Shown: positions 7,083-14,140 of the stretch, piece after piece
Position numbering within the stretch: the stretch's first letter is position 1
Layout: each line of letters starts with the position of its first letter
Assembly (NCBI GenBank): GCA_964407665.1
Contig: CAYOWK010000058.1
Coordinates: 1 to 23,586 of the forward strand
Direction: 5' to 3'
DNA from: CAYOWK01 sp964407665
GTDB taxonomy: Bacteria; Pseudomonadota; Alphaproteobacteria; Caulobacterales; Hyphomonadaceae
DNA length: 23,586 nucleotides
Translations under genes and position numbers: made by a program
Notes under the pieces: generated by a model
Database searches by the model: none
Seen by the model: only the letters and a program-made list of their open reading frames with translations
What the model was told of the DNA's origin: nothing

Positions 7083-8055
7083 ATGGTCCTCCGGCTCCGG
7101 AATCGCCTGAGCCGCAACGCTGCTTCAACAGCCCTGATTTTGATGGCAGCCGCGACAGCGCTGGCCCTCCTTGGCCGGCTGGACACTGACGACCGGTTCT
7201 GGCCCGTCGTCCTGTTCTCCAACTTCCCCGTCCAGTTGGCGACTGGCTCTGCGCTGGTCGGGCTTCTGTGCGCGGTTTCCGGGCGCTGGCTGGGAGTCGG
7301 CGTTGCCGCCTGCACGCTCGTGCTCAATCTGGCGACTATCGCATCCTTCTCGAACTTCGAGACTCCGTTCCCTCGGGCGGGGGCCTTCACATTTGCGGCT
7401 CGCCAGCGCCAACATTCACCGTAACCCGGCGGCGCTGGCCCGATTGGCGCAGGAAGCCAGCGTCCGAAGCGTCGACGTCATATTAGCTTATGAAGCTGCG
7501 CCGCTGAACCTGGAGGAGCTGCGCCGTTTGTTTCCAGCGGCCGTCACCATCCGGATGTTCGATGTGTCGGAGACGGGCGAAGCTCTGCCCTATCCGCTCC
7601 TCCTGGTGGCGCACATCCCGGTGGATGGGATCCGGTTAGAAAGAATGGGAGAGCGCGCGATCCTTGAAGTGGAGGCTTACTCGGGCGGAACCTCGACCAG
7701 ACTCGTCGCAGCCCACACAGTTTCACCGGGCAGTGCGCGCGATGCGCAGGCCCGAAAAATGCTCCTTCGATCTCTTGGCGAGCGCGTCCCGTCTGAAGGT
7801 CCTTATCTGGTCGCAGTTGATTTCAACGCGACGCCATGGTCGCCGATCTTCGCTGATCTGCCCGGAACCCGCGCCGGCAACCCGGCACGGGAGGCAACAT
7901 GGCCGCTCGCCGTGCCCGGAATCGGTCTCCCTATCGATCATGTGCTCTTTGGAGGAGGTCTCCGTCTGACAGGTTACGAGGTCGGTCCTGACATCGGCTC
8001 GGATCACCGGCCGCTTTTCGCGACGTTCGCCACCGTTGAGCCTGCCCGCCCCTAG
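7083..8055 (+). pseudogene. Endonuclease/exonuclease/phosphatase-family protein, frameshifted
   Basis: Two frames together make one protein of about 323 residues. The first (7083-7424) gives a hydrophobic N-terminus with several membrane segments (about residues 12-95). The second frame, open to 8055, gives an EEP domain. Leaving out one G from the GGGCGGGGG run near 7377-7385 joins them as 'PRAG-PSHLRLASANIH'. In the joined numbering, the expected active-site residues are all present: Asn110, Glu137, His211, Asp246/Asn248 in 'VDFNATPW', Asp285-His286 and Asp307-His308 in 'GSDHRP'. Such intact residues suggest a recent mutation, a sequencing error in the G run, or slippage. The start codon abuts the hisA stop, implying coupling to the his transcript. 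The substrate is unknown. Confidence 0.8.
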
Positions 8056-8112
8056 GGCCACTTGCCGACGGTCGGCGGCTCGGGGATCGAGCGCGCAACT
8101 TGGGGGTTTTCG

Positions 8113-8337
8113 ATGATTCCACTTCACCGCCACGCATTTCTGGGCGGAACCTTTGCCTTGTCCGTTGGTGGGCGCCCGAGCGGCCAGGCGGCGGCTCCTG
8201 ACGCGACGGTGGAGAGTAGCGACCCCGCCAACCTCCCCTATCTCGTTGCAAGCGCAAAACCCGTCCCGATCAATGAACTCCGCCATAATGTACTGATTGC
8301 ACACGACTATTTGCCGGTACCTCGGATACTGAGTTAA
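8113..8337 (+). pseudogene. Truncated N-terminal relic of an M24 peptidase gene
   Basis: The 74-codon frame resembles the N-terminus of the intact M24 peptidase at 10333. In 'LPYLVASAKPVPINELR' versus 'LPNLAASAKPIAVDELR', and over about 29 aligned residues, 14 are identical, and the DNA is also visibly alike. It begins with an export-signal-like stretch in which the twin-arginine position reads R-H (HRHAFLGG) instead of R-R. Similarity ends near residue 66 and a TAA follows at 8335-8337. No metal-binding residues are included, so it cannot be an active peptidase. It is best read as a remnant of a tandem or transferred copy cut when the chemoreceptor gene arrived, or by deletion. The start at 8113 was chosen because similarity begins there. 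Confidence 0.75.
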
Positions 8338-8373
8338 ATGCTCCTTCAGATTTTGCCTAACATTTACGCACAG

Positions 8374-8396
8374 CTCGAGGGGGATCTCGAGGGGGA
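8374..8396 (+). repeat. Tandem 12-bp duplication containing the chemoreceptor ribosome-binding site
   Basis: CTCGAGGGGGA occurs at 8374-8384 and again at 8386-8396, one base apart, so the unit is 12 bp. The second copy supplies the purine-rich ribosome-binding site before the ATG at 8404. The first places another 12 bp upstream. The duplication is also in frame with an upstream ORF extension from 8338, which I regard as untranslated. Confidence 0.7.
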
Positions 8397-8403
8397 GTGC
8401 AAA

Positions 8404-10137
8404 ATGCTGTTCCGGCCAAAATCGATATCTATGGCGTTGAGTCTGGCTCTCGTAGGCCTCGCTGGTACAGCTGTAACGGGCGGGGTCATTTCGAGCGTTG
8501 TAGCGGGTTCCGCGTTCGAGCAGTCCGAACGGCAGCTAAGCGAGTTCGCCGCCCGCAACGACGCCATCTCCGAACTCATCATGGCGATCAAGAACGCCCA
8601 GATTGACGTGGTTCAGGTTCAGCAGTGGCTTCAGGATATCTCGGCGACCCGCGCGCTGGACGGCCTGGACGACGGGTATGCCCAAGCAGAGACATACGCT
8701 GTAGATTTTCTGGCGACGATCAGCGAGGCCGAAAAAATCGCCCTGTCTCTCGGCGAGGACACCGTCGCAAAGGGAAGCGCGTCGGCGCGCGAGGCATTCC
8801 CGGCCTACTACGACACGGGCAAGCGCATGGCTGCAGCCTACGTCGCCGGAGGCCCTGAAGCCGGCAACGCCATGATGGCGGATTTCGACGCACGAAGCGA
8901 ACAGCTCTATTCGGCGATCGAAGCGACCGTTGCCGCCGTGGAGGCTTCGGAGGTCAGGATCAGCCAGGAAGAAAGGCAGCTGATCGCGAATGTCGCTTCG
9001 GCTCGCCAGCTCGTGAACAACATCACCGTCGCCTCGGTCCTGCTGACCGGGGTGATCGGGTTCATCATCGCGCTCTCCGTCCGGCGCAGTATCGGCCGCC
9101 CCGTCGCGCAGGCAGCCGCAGCGATTGCGGCCCTCGCCGAAGGAAACACCAGCGCCCGGATATCCGGCGCCGGCAGACAGGATGAGCTGGGTCTGCTGGC
9201 CCGATCCTATGCCACCTTCATGGCGTCCGAGCACGACCGCCGCCGGATGCAGGAAGACCAGGAGAAAGCACAGTCTGCGATCTTCGAGCGCCAGCGGAAG
9301 CTGGATACCCTTTTCGAGGAGTTCGACAGAAGCTTCGAGGCAATCCTCTCGGGCGTGGCTGCGAACAGCGCAACCGTTCAGACGGCCACCCAGAACGTGT
9401 TGACGTCCGCCGGCCACAGCCTCGAGCGCGCCAACTCGGCGGTTGGCAGTGCGGACGAGGCTGCCGCCAATGTCGGAACCGTTGCGTCCGCCGTCGACGA
9501 GTTGTCGCTGGCCATTTCAGAGGTCTCCAGGCAGGCCAGCGGCGCCGCCGATGCTGCACAGACCGCAAGTTCCGAAGCCACTGAAACAATGGCGACGGTC
9601 GATGAGCTCCAGACTGCGGTGGTGGAGATCGGCGCAATCGTCCAGATGATCTCGGGCGTTGCAGGTCAGACAAACCTCCTGGCGCTCAACGCCACCATCG
9701 AAGCGGCCCGCGCAGGCGAAGCCGGTCGCGGGTTCGCCGTGGTGGCCAGCGAGGTGAAGGCGCTGGCCGAGCAGACCGCCACCGCCACGTCGGAGATTGC
9801 CGCGCAGATCGACATGATCCGGAATGTCGGGCTCCGTTCGGCAAGCGCCATCCGTCGCGTCGGCGATTCCATCACCCTGCTGAACGGAACCAACGCATCC
9901 ATCGCCGCCGCTATCGAGGAACAGAGCGCCACAGTGCGCGAGATCGCGAATGCCTCCAGCGGCATCTCCCGCAACACGGCCCTGCTCCGCGACGTCGTGG
10001 CGATGTCGAGCGAGGATGCACGCGGCACGGAAACCGAGGCAAGCCGGTCGAGGGATGCTGTGAGCGAACTGGTTGCTGGCGTCGGGCGTCTTCGCTCCGA
10101 TCTCGATAGCTTCACGCGCCAGCTTCGCACGGCCTGA
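8404..10137 (+). CDS. Methyl-accepting chemotaxis protein
   Basis: This is a transmembrane chemoreceptor that signals to a CheW-CheA array. The protein has 577 residues. TM1 lies at about 11-34 and an all-helical periplasmic sensor at about 38-203. TM2 lies at about 206-226, HAMP at about 227-280 and the coiled-coil signalling domain at about 310-575. The conserved hairpin tip 'GQTNLLALNATIEAARAGEA' is at 421-440, followed by GRGFAVVASEVKALAEQ. No C-terminal CheR/CheB-tethering pentapeptide is seen. I chose the ATG at 8404, after a strong GAGGGGGAG site; the frame is open back to 8338, but that extension lacks a plausible signal. No che genes are nearby, so it is an orphan receptor. Its location between hisA and hisF marks it as part of an insertion. 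The ligand is unknown. Confidence 0.95.
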   Translation: MLFRPKSISMALSLALVGLAGTAVTGGVISSVVAGSAFEQSERQLSEFAARNDAISELIMAIKNAQIDVVQVQQWLQDISATRALDGLDDGYAQAETYAVDFLATISEAEKIALSLGEDTVAKGSASAREAFPAYYDTGKRMAAAYVAGGPEAGNAMMADFDARSEQLYSAIEATVAAVEASEVRISQEERQLIANVASARQLVNNITVASVLLTGVIGFIIALSVRRSIGRPVAQAAAAIAALAEGNTSARISGAGRQDELGLLARSYATFMASEHDRRRMQEDQEKAQSAIFERQRKLDTLFEEFDRSFEAILSGVAANSATVQTATQNVLTSAGHSLERANSAVGSADEAAANVGTVASAVDELSLAISEVSRQASGAADAAQTASSEATETMATVDELQTAVVEIGAIVQMISGVAGQTNLLALNATIEAARAGEAGRGFAVVASEVKALAEQTATATSEIAAQIDMIRNVGLRSASAIRRVGDSITLLNGTNASIAAAIEEQSATVREIANASSGISRNTALLRDVVAMSSEDARGTETEASRSRDAVSELVAGVGRLRSDLDSFTRQLRTA

Positions 10138-10332
10138 TCGCTCCATGGCGGCACTGGCGGCGCCTGCCGGTCGATGCGATGGCTTTGCCAGGCGCTGAAC
10201 GCCGTCTATGGCGCTCTCTCTGCCGTGTTGAGCAGGCGGCGAATGTTGCCGTTTAAGCCAGCGCATACATAGTGCCCCTGTGTCTGGTATCGCGAGGCTC
10301 AGCTCGCTGACCAGCAGCATGGGACAAGTCTG

Positions 10333-11604
10333 ATGCACGGTATGCCAAGCCGCCGCCTCTTCCTGACCGCGTCCGCGGCCACGGCAGCTCTCTGCGCCTG
10401 CGCCTCCCCCTCCGGTACAGTTGCGGCGACGGCGGTCCCCGACGCCGTCCTGCCGAACCTGGCCGCATCTGCAAAGCCCATCGCCGTCGATGAGCTCCGC
10501 ACCCGCGTCGCCCGCGCGCAGGCCATCATGCGCGAGCGGAACATCGCAGCGCTGATCCTCGAATCCGGCTCCGCCCTCGTCTATTTCACCGGCGTGCGCT
10601 GGGGCCGGTCCGAACGCTTCACCGGCGCCGTCATCCCGCGAGAGGGCGACATCGCCATCGTGACGCCCGCCTTTGAGGAGCCTTCGATCCGCGAAAGCCT
10701 GATGGTCGGCGACGACGTCCGCATCTGGCAGGAGGACGAGAACCCGTTCGACCGCGTGGCGCAGATCCTGTCTGACCGCAAACTCGCCGGCGGCGACATC
10801 GCCATCGAGGAGACAGTCCGCCACTTTATTTCGGACGGGATCGCACGCGCAGCTCCCGCATTCCGCACCGTGCCGGGCCAGCCCGTCACGCGCGGCGTGC
10901 GCATGATCAAGTCGCCCGCCGAACTCGCGCTGATGCAGGTCGCCAACGACATTACCCTCGCCGCCTACAAACACATCCACACACGCATCGCGGCCGGCAT
11001 GTCGCAGGCCGACATCTCCGCCATGATGAGCGCGGCCACCCGGTCCATGGGCGGCTCGGTCGAGTTCTCGATGGTGCTGCTCAACGAGGCCAGCGCCTAC
11101 CCGCACGGCACGCGAACGCCCCAGACCGTGCGCGAAGGCTCGGTCATCCTGATGGATTGCGGGTGCGGCGTGCACGACTACGAGAGCGACATCTCACGCA
11201 CCTGGATCTTCGGCGAACCCACGAAGAAGCAGCGCGACGTCTGGAACACGGTGAAGCGTGGTCAGGAGATCGCGCTGGAAACCGCGAAGATTGGCGTCCC
11301 CGCCGGCGCAGTCGACGACGCCGTCCGCCGCTACTACGAAAGCCTTGGCTACGGCCCCGGCTACAAGACCCCCGGCCTCTCCCACCGCACCGGCCACGGC
11401 ATCGGCATGGACGGCCACGAGCCGGTCAATCTGGTGCGGAACGAAACGACGCTGCTCGCCCCCGGCATGTGCTTCTCCAACGAGCCCGGCATCTACGAAT
11501 TCGGCGCCTTCGGCGTGCGGCTGGAGGACTGCTTCCACATGACCGAAGCGGGCCCCGCCCTCTTCTCTCCCCTCTCGCCCTCCATCGACAAGCCGTTCGG
11601 CTGA
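10333..11604 (+). CDS. Tat-exported M24-family metallopeptidase (Xaa-Pro peptidase-like), possible lipoprotein
   Basis: The protein has 423 residues. The N-terminus carries a twin-arginine motif (SRRLFLT, Arg7-Arg8) and a Cys in a lipobox-like L-C-A-C (Cys23), so it is probably exported folded and may be lipidated. A creatinase/prolidase N-terminal domain covers about 55-185. The pita-bread catalytic domain runs from about 190 with all five metal ligands: Asp275 and Asp286, His355 in 'HRTGHGIGMDGHE', Glu384 in 'SNEPGIY' and Glu398. Expected activity is removal of Xaa-Pro or related N-terminal residues from peptides, in the periplasm. ATG codons at 10333 and 10342 are both possible; neither has a strong ribosome-binding site. 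A relic of a related copy lies upstream at 8113-8337. It occupies the hisA-hisF interruption and has no known role in histidine synthesis. Confidence 0.93.
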   Translation: MHGMPSRRLFLTASAATAALCACASPSGTVAATAVPDAVLPNLAASAKPIAVDELRTRVARAQAIMRERNIAALILESGSALVYFTGVRWGRSERFTGAVIPREGDIAIVTPAFEEPSIRESLMVGDDVRIWQEDENPFDRVAQILSDRKLAGGDIAIEETVRHFISDGIARAAPAFRTVPGQPVTRGVRMIKSPAELALMQVANDITLAAYKHIHTRIAAGMSQADISAMMSAATRSMGGSVEFSMVLLNEASAYPHGTRTPQTVREGSVILMDCGCGVHDYESDISRTWIFGEPTKKQRDVWNTVKRGQEIALETAKIGVPAGAVDDAVRRYYESLGYGPGYKTPGLSHRTGHGIGMDGHEPVNLVRNETTLLAPGMCFSNEPGIYEFGAFGVRLEDCFHMTEAGPALFSPLSPSIDKPFG

Positions 11605-11655
11605 CGGCCTCTTGCCATCGGCCCGCCCCCGCGCGATTGGGGGGTGCCTGATCGT

Positions 11656-11674
11656 CCTGCGCTCCTGGCGCAGG
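11656..11674 (+). other. Hairpin in the gap before hisF
   Basis: CCTGCGC (11656-11662) and GCGCAGG (11668-11674) form a perfect 7-bp stem with a 5-nt loop, 28 nt before the hisF ATG and 52 nt after the peptidase gene. No T-run follows. It could be a weak terminator for the peptidase gene or an mRNA-end structure for hisF-hisE. Confidence 0.35.
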
Positions 11675-11702
11675 GCGTGAATCAGCCGCCCAAACGTGAA
11701 GC

Positions 11703-12476
11703 ATGCTCAAGACCCGCATCATCCCCTGTCTCGACGTGAAGAACGGCCGCACCGTGAAGGGCGTCCAGTTCGTCGATCTGCGCGATGCCGGCGATCCGGT
11801 CGCGCTGGCGGCGATCTATGACGCACAGGGCGCGGACGAGCTCTGCTTCCTCGATATCACGGCCTCGGTCGAAGGCCGCGGCGCCATGATCGACGTGATC
11901 GAGCGCACGGCTGACCAGTGCTTCATGCCGCTGACGGTCGGTGGCGGCGTACGTGGTCCGGACGATATGGTCGCCATGCTCAAGGCCGGCGCCGACAAGG
12001 TCGCGATCAACACCGCGGCGGTAAACGACCCTGCCCTGCTCACCGCCTGCGCCCGCAAGGTGGGAAGCCAGGCTGTCGTCATGGCGCTCGACGTCAAGCG
12101 CGTTGAGGGCGGCTGGGAAGTCTTCACTCATGGCGGACGCACCGCGACCGGCCTCGACGCCATCGTCTTTGCGCGCCGCGCCGCGGAGCTCGGCGCGGGC
12201 GAAATCCTGCTGACCTCGATGGACCGCGACGGCGCAAAATCCGGCTACGACCTCGAGCTGCTGCGGGCTGTTCGCGACGTCGTGCGCGTTCCCATCGTGG
12301 CGTCCGGCGGCGCCGGCAATGTCCAGCACCTGGCGGACGCGGTCGTCATCGGCGGCGCGGACGCCGTGCTCGCCGCATCCATCTTCCACTTCGGTGAGGC
12401 CACAATTGCCGACGCCCGCGCCGCGCTTGCCGCGGCCGGCGCGGCTGTCCGGCCGTTACAGGAAATACCGGCATGA
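11703..12476 (+). CDS. hisF: Imidazole glycerol phosphate synthase, cyclase subunit
   Basis: HisF is a (beta-alpha)8 barrel that uses ammonia from HisH to turn PRFAR into imidazole glycerol phosphate and AICAR. It has 257 residues, the normal length. Catalytic Asp11 (in 'IPCLDVKNGRTVKG') and Asp130 (in 'VMALDVKR') are both present, with the phosphate loops 'VGGGVR' and 'ASGGAG'. The ATG is at 11703. Its stop overlaps the hisE start by 4 nt (ATGA), so the two are translationally coupled. It is separated from hisH and hisA by the inserted genes. Confidence 0.98.
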   Translation: MLKTRIIPCLDVKNGRTVKGVQFVDLRDAGDPVALAAIYDAQGADELCFLDITASVEGRGAMIDVIERTADQCFMPLTVGGGVRGPDDMVAMLKAGADKVAINTAAVNDPALLTACARKVGSQAVVMALDVKRVEGGWEVFTHGGRTATGLDAIVFARRAAELGAGEILLTSMDRDGAKSGYDLELLRAVRDVVRVPIVASGGAGNVQHLADAVVIGGADAVLAASIFHFGEATIADARAALAAAGAAVRPLQEIPA

Positions 12477-12829
12477 GCGACATCCGCCCGCTCGGCGACA
12501 CGGCAGCGCTCACCGCCGCTCTGGCCCACCTTGCCGATACGATTGACGCGCGTGCCGGAGCCGATCCGTCCACGTCCTGGACCGCAAAGCTGCTCGCCGC
12601 CGGCCCAAGCCTCTGCGCAAAAAAACTGGGCGAGGAAGCGGTTGAAACCGCCCTCGCCCTCGTCTCGGGTTCGCAGGCCGACGTCGCCGCCGAGGCTGCT
12701 GACCTCCTCTATCACCTATTGGTCGCCCTCAGGTCCCGCAGCATCCCGCTCGACGAGATCGCCGCAAGATTGGCTGCGCGACAGGGAACATCCGGCCTTG
12801 CCGAGAAGGCCGGACGTCCGAAGGCCTAG
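12473..12829 (+). CDS. hisE: Phosphoribosyl-ATP pyrophosphatase
   Basis: HisE hydrolyses phosphoribosyl-ATP to phosphoribosyl-AMP and pyrophosphate, step two of histidine synthesis. The protein has 118 residues, an all-alpha MazG-like fold. The metal-binding helices appear as 'KKLGEEAVETALAL' (about 50-63) and 'EAADLLYHLLVAL'. It is a stand-alone enzyme, not fused to HisI; no hisI is present here, so the cyclohydrolase must be encoded elsewhere. The ATG at 12473 overlaps the hisF stop. It is the last his gene and converges with the glycine-zipper lipoprotein gene, with stops 9 nt apart. Confidence 0.97.
   Translation: MSDIRPLGDTAALTAALAHLADTIDARAGADPSTSWTAKLLAAGPSLCAKKLGEEAVETALALVSGSQADVAAEAADLLYHLLVALRSRSIPLDEIAARLAARQGTSGLAEKAGRPKA
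12791..12814 (+). terminator. Strong hairpin inside the 3' end of hisE
   Basis: TCCGGCCTT (12791-12799) and AAGGCCGGA (12806-12814) form a perfect 9-bp stem with a 6-nt loop, ending 15 nt before the end of hisE. There is no T-run. Its place between convergent genes suggests transcript-end formation or protection for the his mRNA. Confidence 0.45.
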
Positions 12830-12838
12830 ATCGCCGCG

Positions 12839-13201
12839 TTAGCCGCGATATTCGCCGTTGGCCCAGTAGGTCCGGCCCGAACGCCCGTCGACGTAGTAGT
12901 AACGGTTCGCCTGGCGGTCGAACTGCAGCGTCTCGCCGTTGGGTCCGCGCTGGTACTGACCCGACTGCTGCGCCTTGTCCTGCTGACGGCCCGCATAGGC
13001 GCCGCCCGCGCCGCCCACAACGGCTCCGATCGCCGCGCCAGTCTGCGCATCGCCGTCACCGACATTGTTTCCAATCACCGCGCCGGCAACAGCTCCAACT
13101 GCCGCGCCGCCGAGCGCATTGCGCTCCATGTTGCCGGTGGACGTGCACGCACTCATCGCGAGGGCCGCTGCGCCGACCGTGAGAATGTGGATCGTTTTCA
13201 T
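12839..13201 (-). CDS. Glycine-zipper lipoprotein of the envelope
   Basis: The predicted protein has 120 residues. A signal peptide ends in a lipobox M-S-A-C with Cys19 as the lipidation site. Residues about 30-71 form a double glycine zipper rich in G-x-x-x-G/A ('GGAAVGAVAGAVIGNNVG' and 'GAAIGAVVGGAGGAYAG'), a pattern found in Rickettsia 17-kDa-antigen-like and OsmB/SlyB-like outer-membrane lipoproteins. The C-terminal third is polar with 'NRYYYVDGRSGRTYWANG'. The ATG at 13199-13201 follows an AGGAG ribosome-binding site. An EcfG-type promoter lies just upstream, suggesting induction in the general stress response. An envelope-stabilising role is inference. Confidence 0.9.
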   Translation of the reverse strand: MKTIHILTVGAAALAMSACTSTGNMERNALGGAAVGAVAGAVIGNNVGDGDAQTGAAIGAVVGGAGGAYAGRQQDKAQQSGQYQRGPNGETLQFDRQANRYYYVDGRSGRTYWANGEYRG

Positions 13202-13227
13202 GACTGAACTCCTGTTTCATCGATGGA

Positions 13228-13253
13228 AACGCAGGCCTTGCCGCCCCGGTTCC
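13228..13253 (-). promoter_or_regulatory. EcfG (general stress sigma factor) promoter of the glycine-zipper lipoprotein
   Basis: Read on the minus strand, GGAAC (13253-13249), 17 bp and CGTT (13231-13228) match the GGAAC-N16/17-CGTT consensus of the alphaproteobacterial EcfG/SigT regulon. The predicted start site leaves a short leader of about 20 nt before the ATG at 13201, and the AGGAG site falls within it. A near-palindrome around CATCGATG (13218-13225) overlaps the expected start site. Confidence 0.7.
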
Positions 13254-13353
13254 TTTTCGCGCCGCTCGCTGAACGTCAGCCAATGGTTGCGGTGCGCGTC
13301 TTTCGTGATGCCAGAGTGCAGCGGGCGACATGAACGGCATCAGAACGCGAACT

Positions 13354-13367
13354 TGAACAGCTGTTCA
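13354..13367. repeat. Perfect 14-bp palindrome over the GDT1-family stop codon
   Basis: TGAACAGCTGTTCA is its own reverse complement and includes the stop codon at 13365-13367. Further GAAC tetramers lie at 13332, 13343 and 13349. It could bind a dimeric regulator or fold as a tight transcript-end hairpin; neither is shown by sequence alone. Confidence 0.5.
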
Positions 13368-13937
13368 CGTCGCCTGCAGCGCAGCCCACACCACGACGAC
13401 GCCAATAATTGCGAAGACGACTGCGGCGGCGATCCGAATATACCTGAGCGGCACGATGCGCGTCGCCGCCTCTCCGAGCAGTACAGCCGGCACATTGGCC
13501 AGCATCATGCCCAGCGTGCTGCCTATCGTGACGAAGACAATGTCGCTGCGCTGCGCGGCCAGCAACGTGGTGGCGATCTGCGTCTTGTCGCCGATCTCGA
13601 TGAAGAAGAACGCGACAAGCGTCGTCAGGAAAACCCCGCCGACAGAGCGCTCGGCCGCCCCATCCGCCTCCTTGTCCGGGATCAGCGCCCAGCCCGCCAT
13701 GACGATGAAGGCCACACCGACAACGAGCTGGAACACCTGCCCCGTCAGCCAGGATGAGATGAAGTAGCCGATCGTCGCCGCGGCAGCATGGTTCAGCAGG
13801 GTCGCCGCCAGGATGCCGAGTATGATCGGAACCGGCTTCCTGAACTTCGCGGCCAGCAGGATGGCCAGCAGCTGAGTCTTGTCGCCGATCTCGGCGACCG
13901 CAACGAGCCCGGCGGATACGCCTATTGTCTCGAACAT
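13365..13937 (-). CDS. GDT1/UPF0016-family manganese exporter
   Basis: This 190-residue membrane protein has six predicted helices in two repeats. Each repeat carries the family signature E-x-G-D-K-T-Q ('AEIGDKTQ' at about 15-22 and 'IEIGDKTQ' at about 113-120), which binds the cation. Bacterial members such as MneA/MntX-type proteins export Mn2+, and eukaryotic TMEM165/Gdt1 move Mn2+ and Ca2+. I chose the ATG at 13935-13937, which has a GGGAG ribosome-binding site 5 nt upstream, over the slightly longer frame to 13964. A yybP-ykoY Mn2+ riboswitch precedes it, strongly supporting manganese detoxification and Mn-dependent expression. Confidence 0.93.
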   Translation of the reverse strand: MFETIGVSAGLVAVAEIGDKTQLLAILLAAKFRKPVPIILGILAATLLNHAAAATIGYFISSWLTGQVFQLVVGVAFIVMAGWALIPDKEADGAAERSVGGVFLTTLVAFFFIEIGDKTQIATTLLAAQRSDIVFVTIGSTLGMMLANVPAVLLGEAATRIVPLRYIRIAAAVVFAIIGVVVVWAALQAT

Positions 13938-13974
13938 GAAAACTCCCGGGGCGCGGCACGACACGACGACACAC

Positions 13975-14000
13975 GGCGTCCGTGGCCCATGCCAGACGCC
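13975..14000 (-). promoter_or_regulatory. Hairpin between riboswitch aptamer and GDT1 start (possible expression platform)
   Basis: On the minus strand GGCGTC (14000-13995) pairs with GACGCC (13980-13975), and inside it TGGC pairs with GCCA around a 4-nt loop, with a small bulge. It follows the aptamer and ends about 38 nt before the start codon. No U-run follows, so control by translation or Rho is more likely than intrinsic termination. Confidence 0.4.
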
Positions 14001-14003
14001 CGC

Positions 14004-14127
14004 ATCGCCGGTCTCGCCAATCCGGAGCCAGTGTCTGGCTCCGCCGCATGCGCCATGGCCGCCGGATGCCGGTGACCAAGTGTGTTGACGCAGGCTCCGC
14101 TCGAGTGGCGGACGGCTACTCCCCGAA
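14004..14127 (-). ncRNA. yybP-ykoY manganese riboswitch
   Basis: Read on the minus strand, the leader starts with GGGGAGTAGCC (from about 14124) and continues with CGTCAACACACTT (14090-14078). It ends with GGCGAGACC (14018-14010). These are the conserved blocks of the yybP-ykoY family, in that order. A TCCGC/GCGGA hairpin lies between the first two blocks. A 7-bp GGAGCCA/TGGCTCC hairpin (14024-14042) lies before the last, and GGTC (14077-14074) can pair with GACC (14013-14010). It senses Mn2+ and turns on exporter genes. It begins right after the Smr gene's stop and is followed about 70 nt later by the GDT1-family start. Exact ends are approximate. Confidence 0.85.
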
Positions 14128-14140
14128 AACAGGGTGCTCG

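Noticed and set aside
8338..8403. N-terminal extension of the chemoreceptor from the upstream ATG at 8338
   Set aside because: The ATG at 8404 has a strong ribosome-binding site and begins directly before the first membrane helix; the extension contains the repeat unit and fits no receptor N-terminus.
9517..11175. 552-codon open frame on the minus strand
   Set aside because: It lies antisense to the chemoreceptor and M24 peptidase genes, has a His/Gly/Arg/Asp-rich composition typical of a GC-rich shadow frame, and shows no family motif.
13332..13346. LexA box GAAC-N7-GAAC as a firm feature
   Set aside because: A match of eight fixed bases is expected by chance about once in a window this size, and the site is not placed over a promoter; kept only as a low-interest finding.
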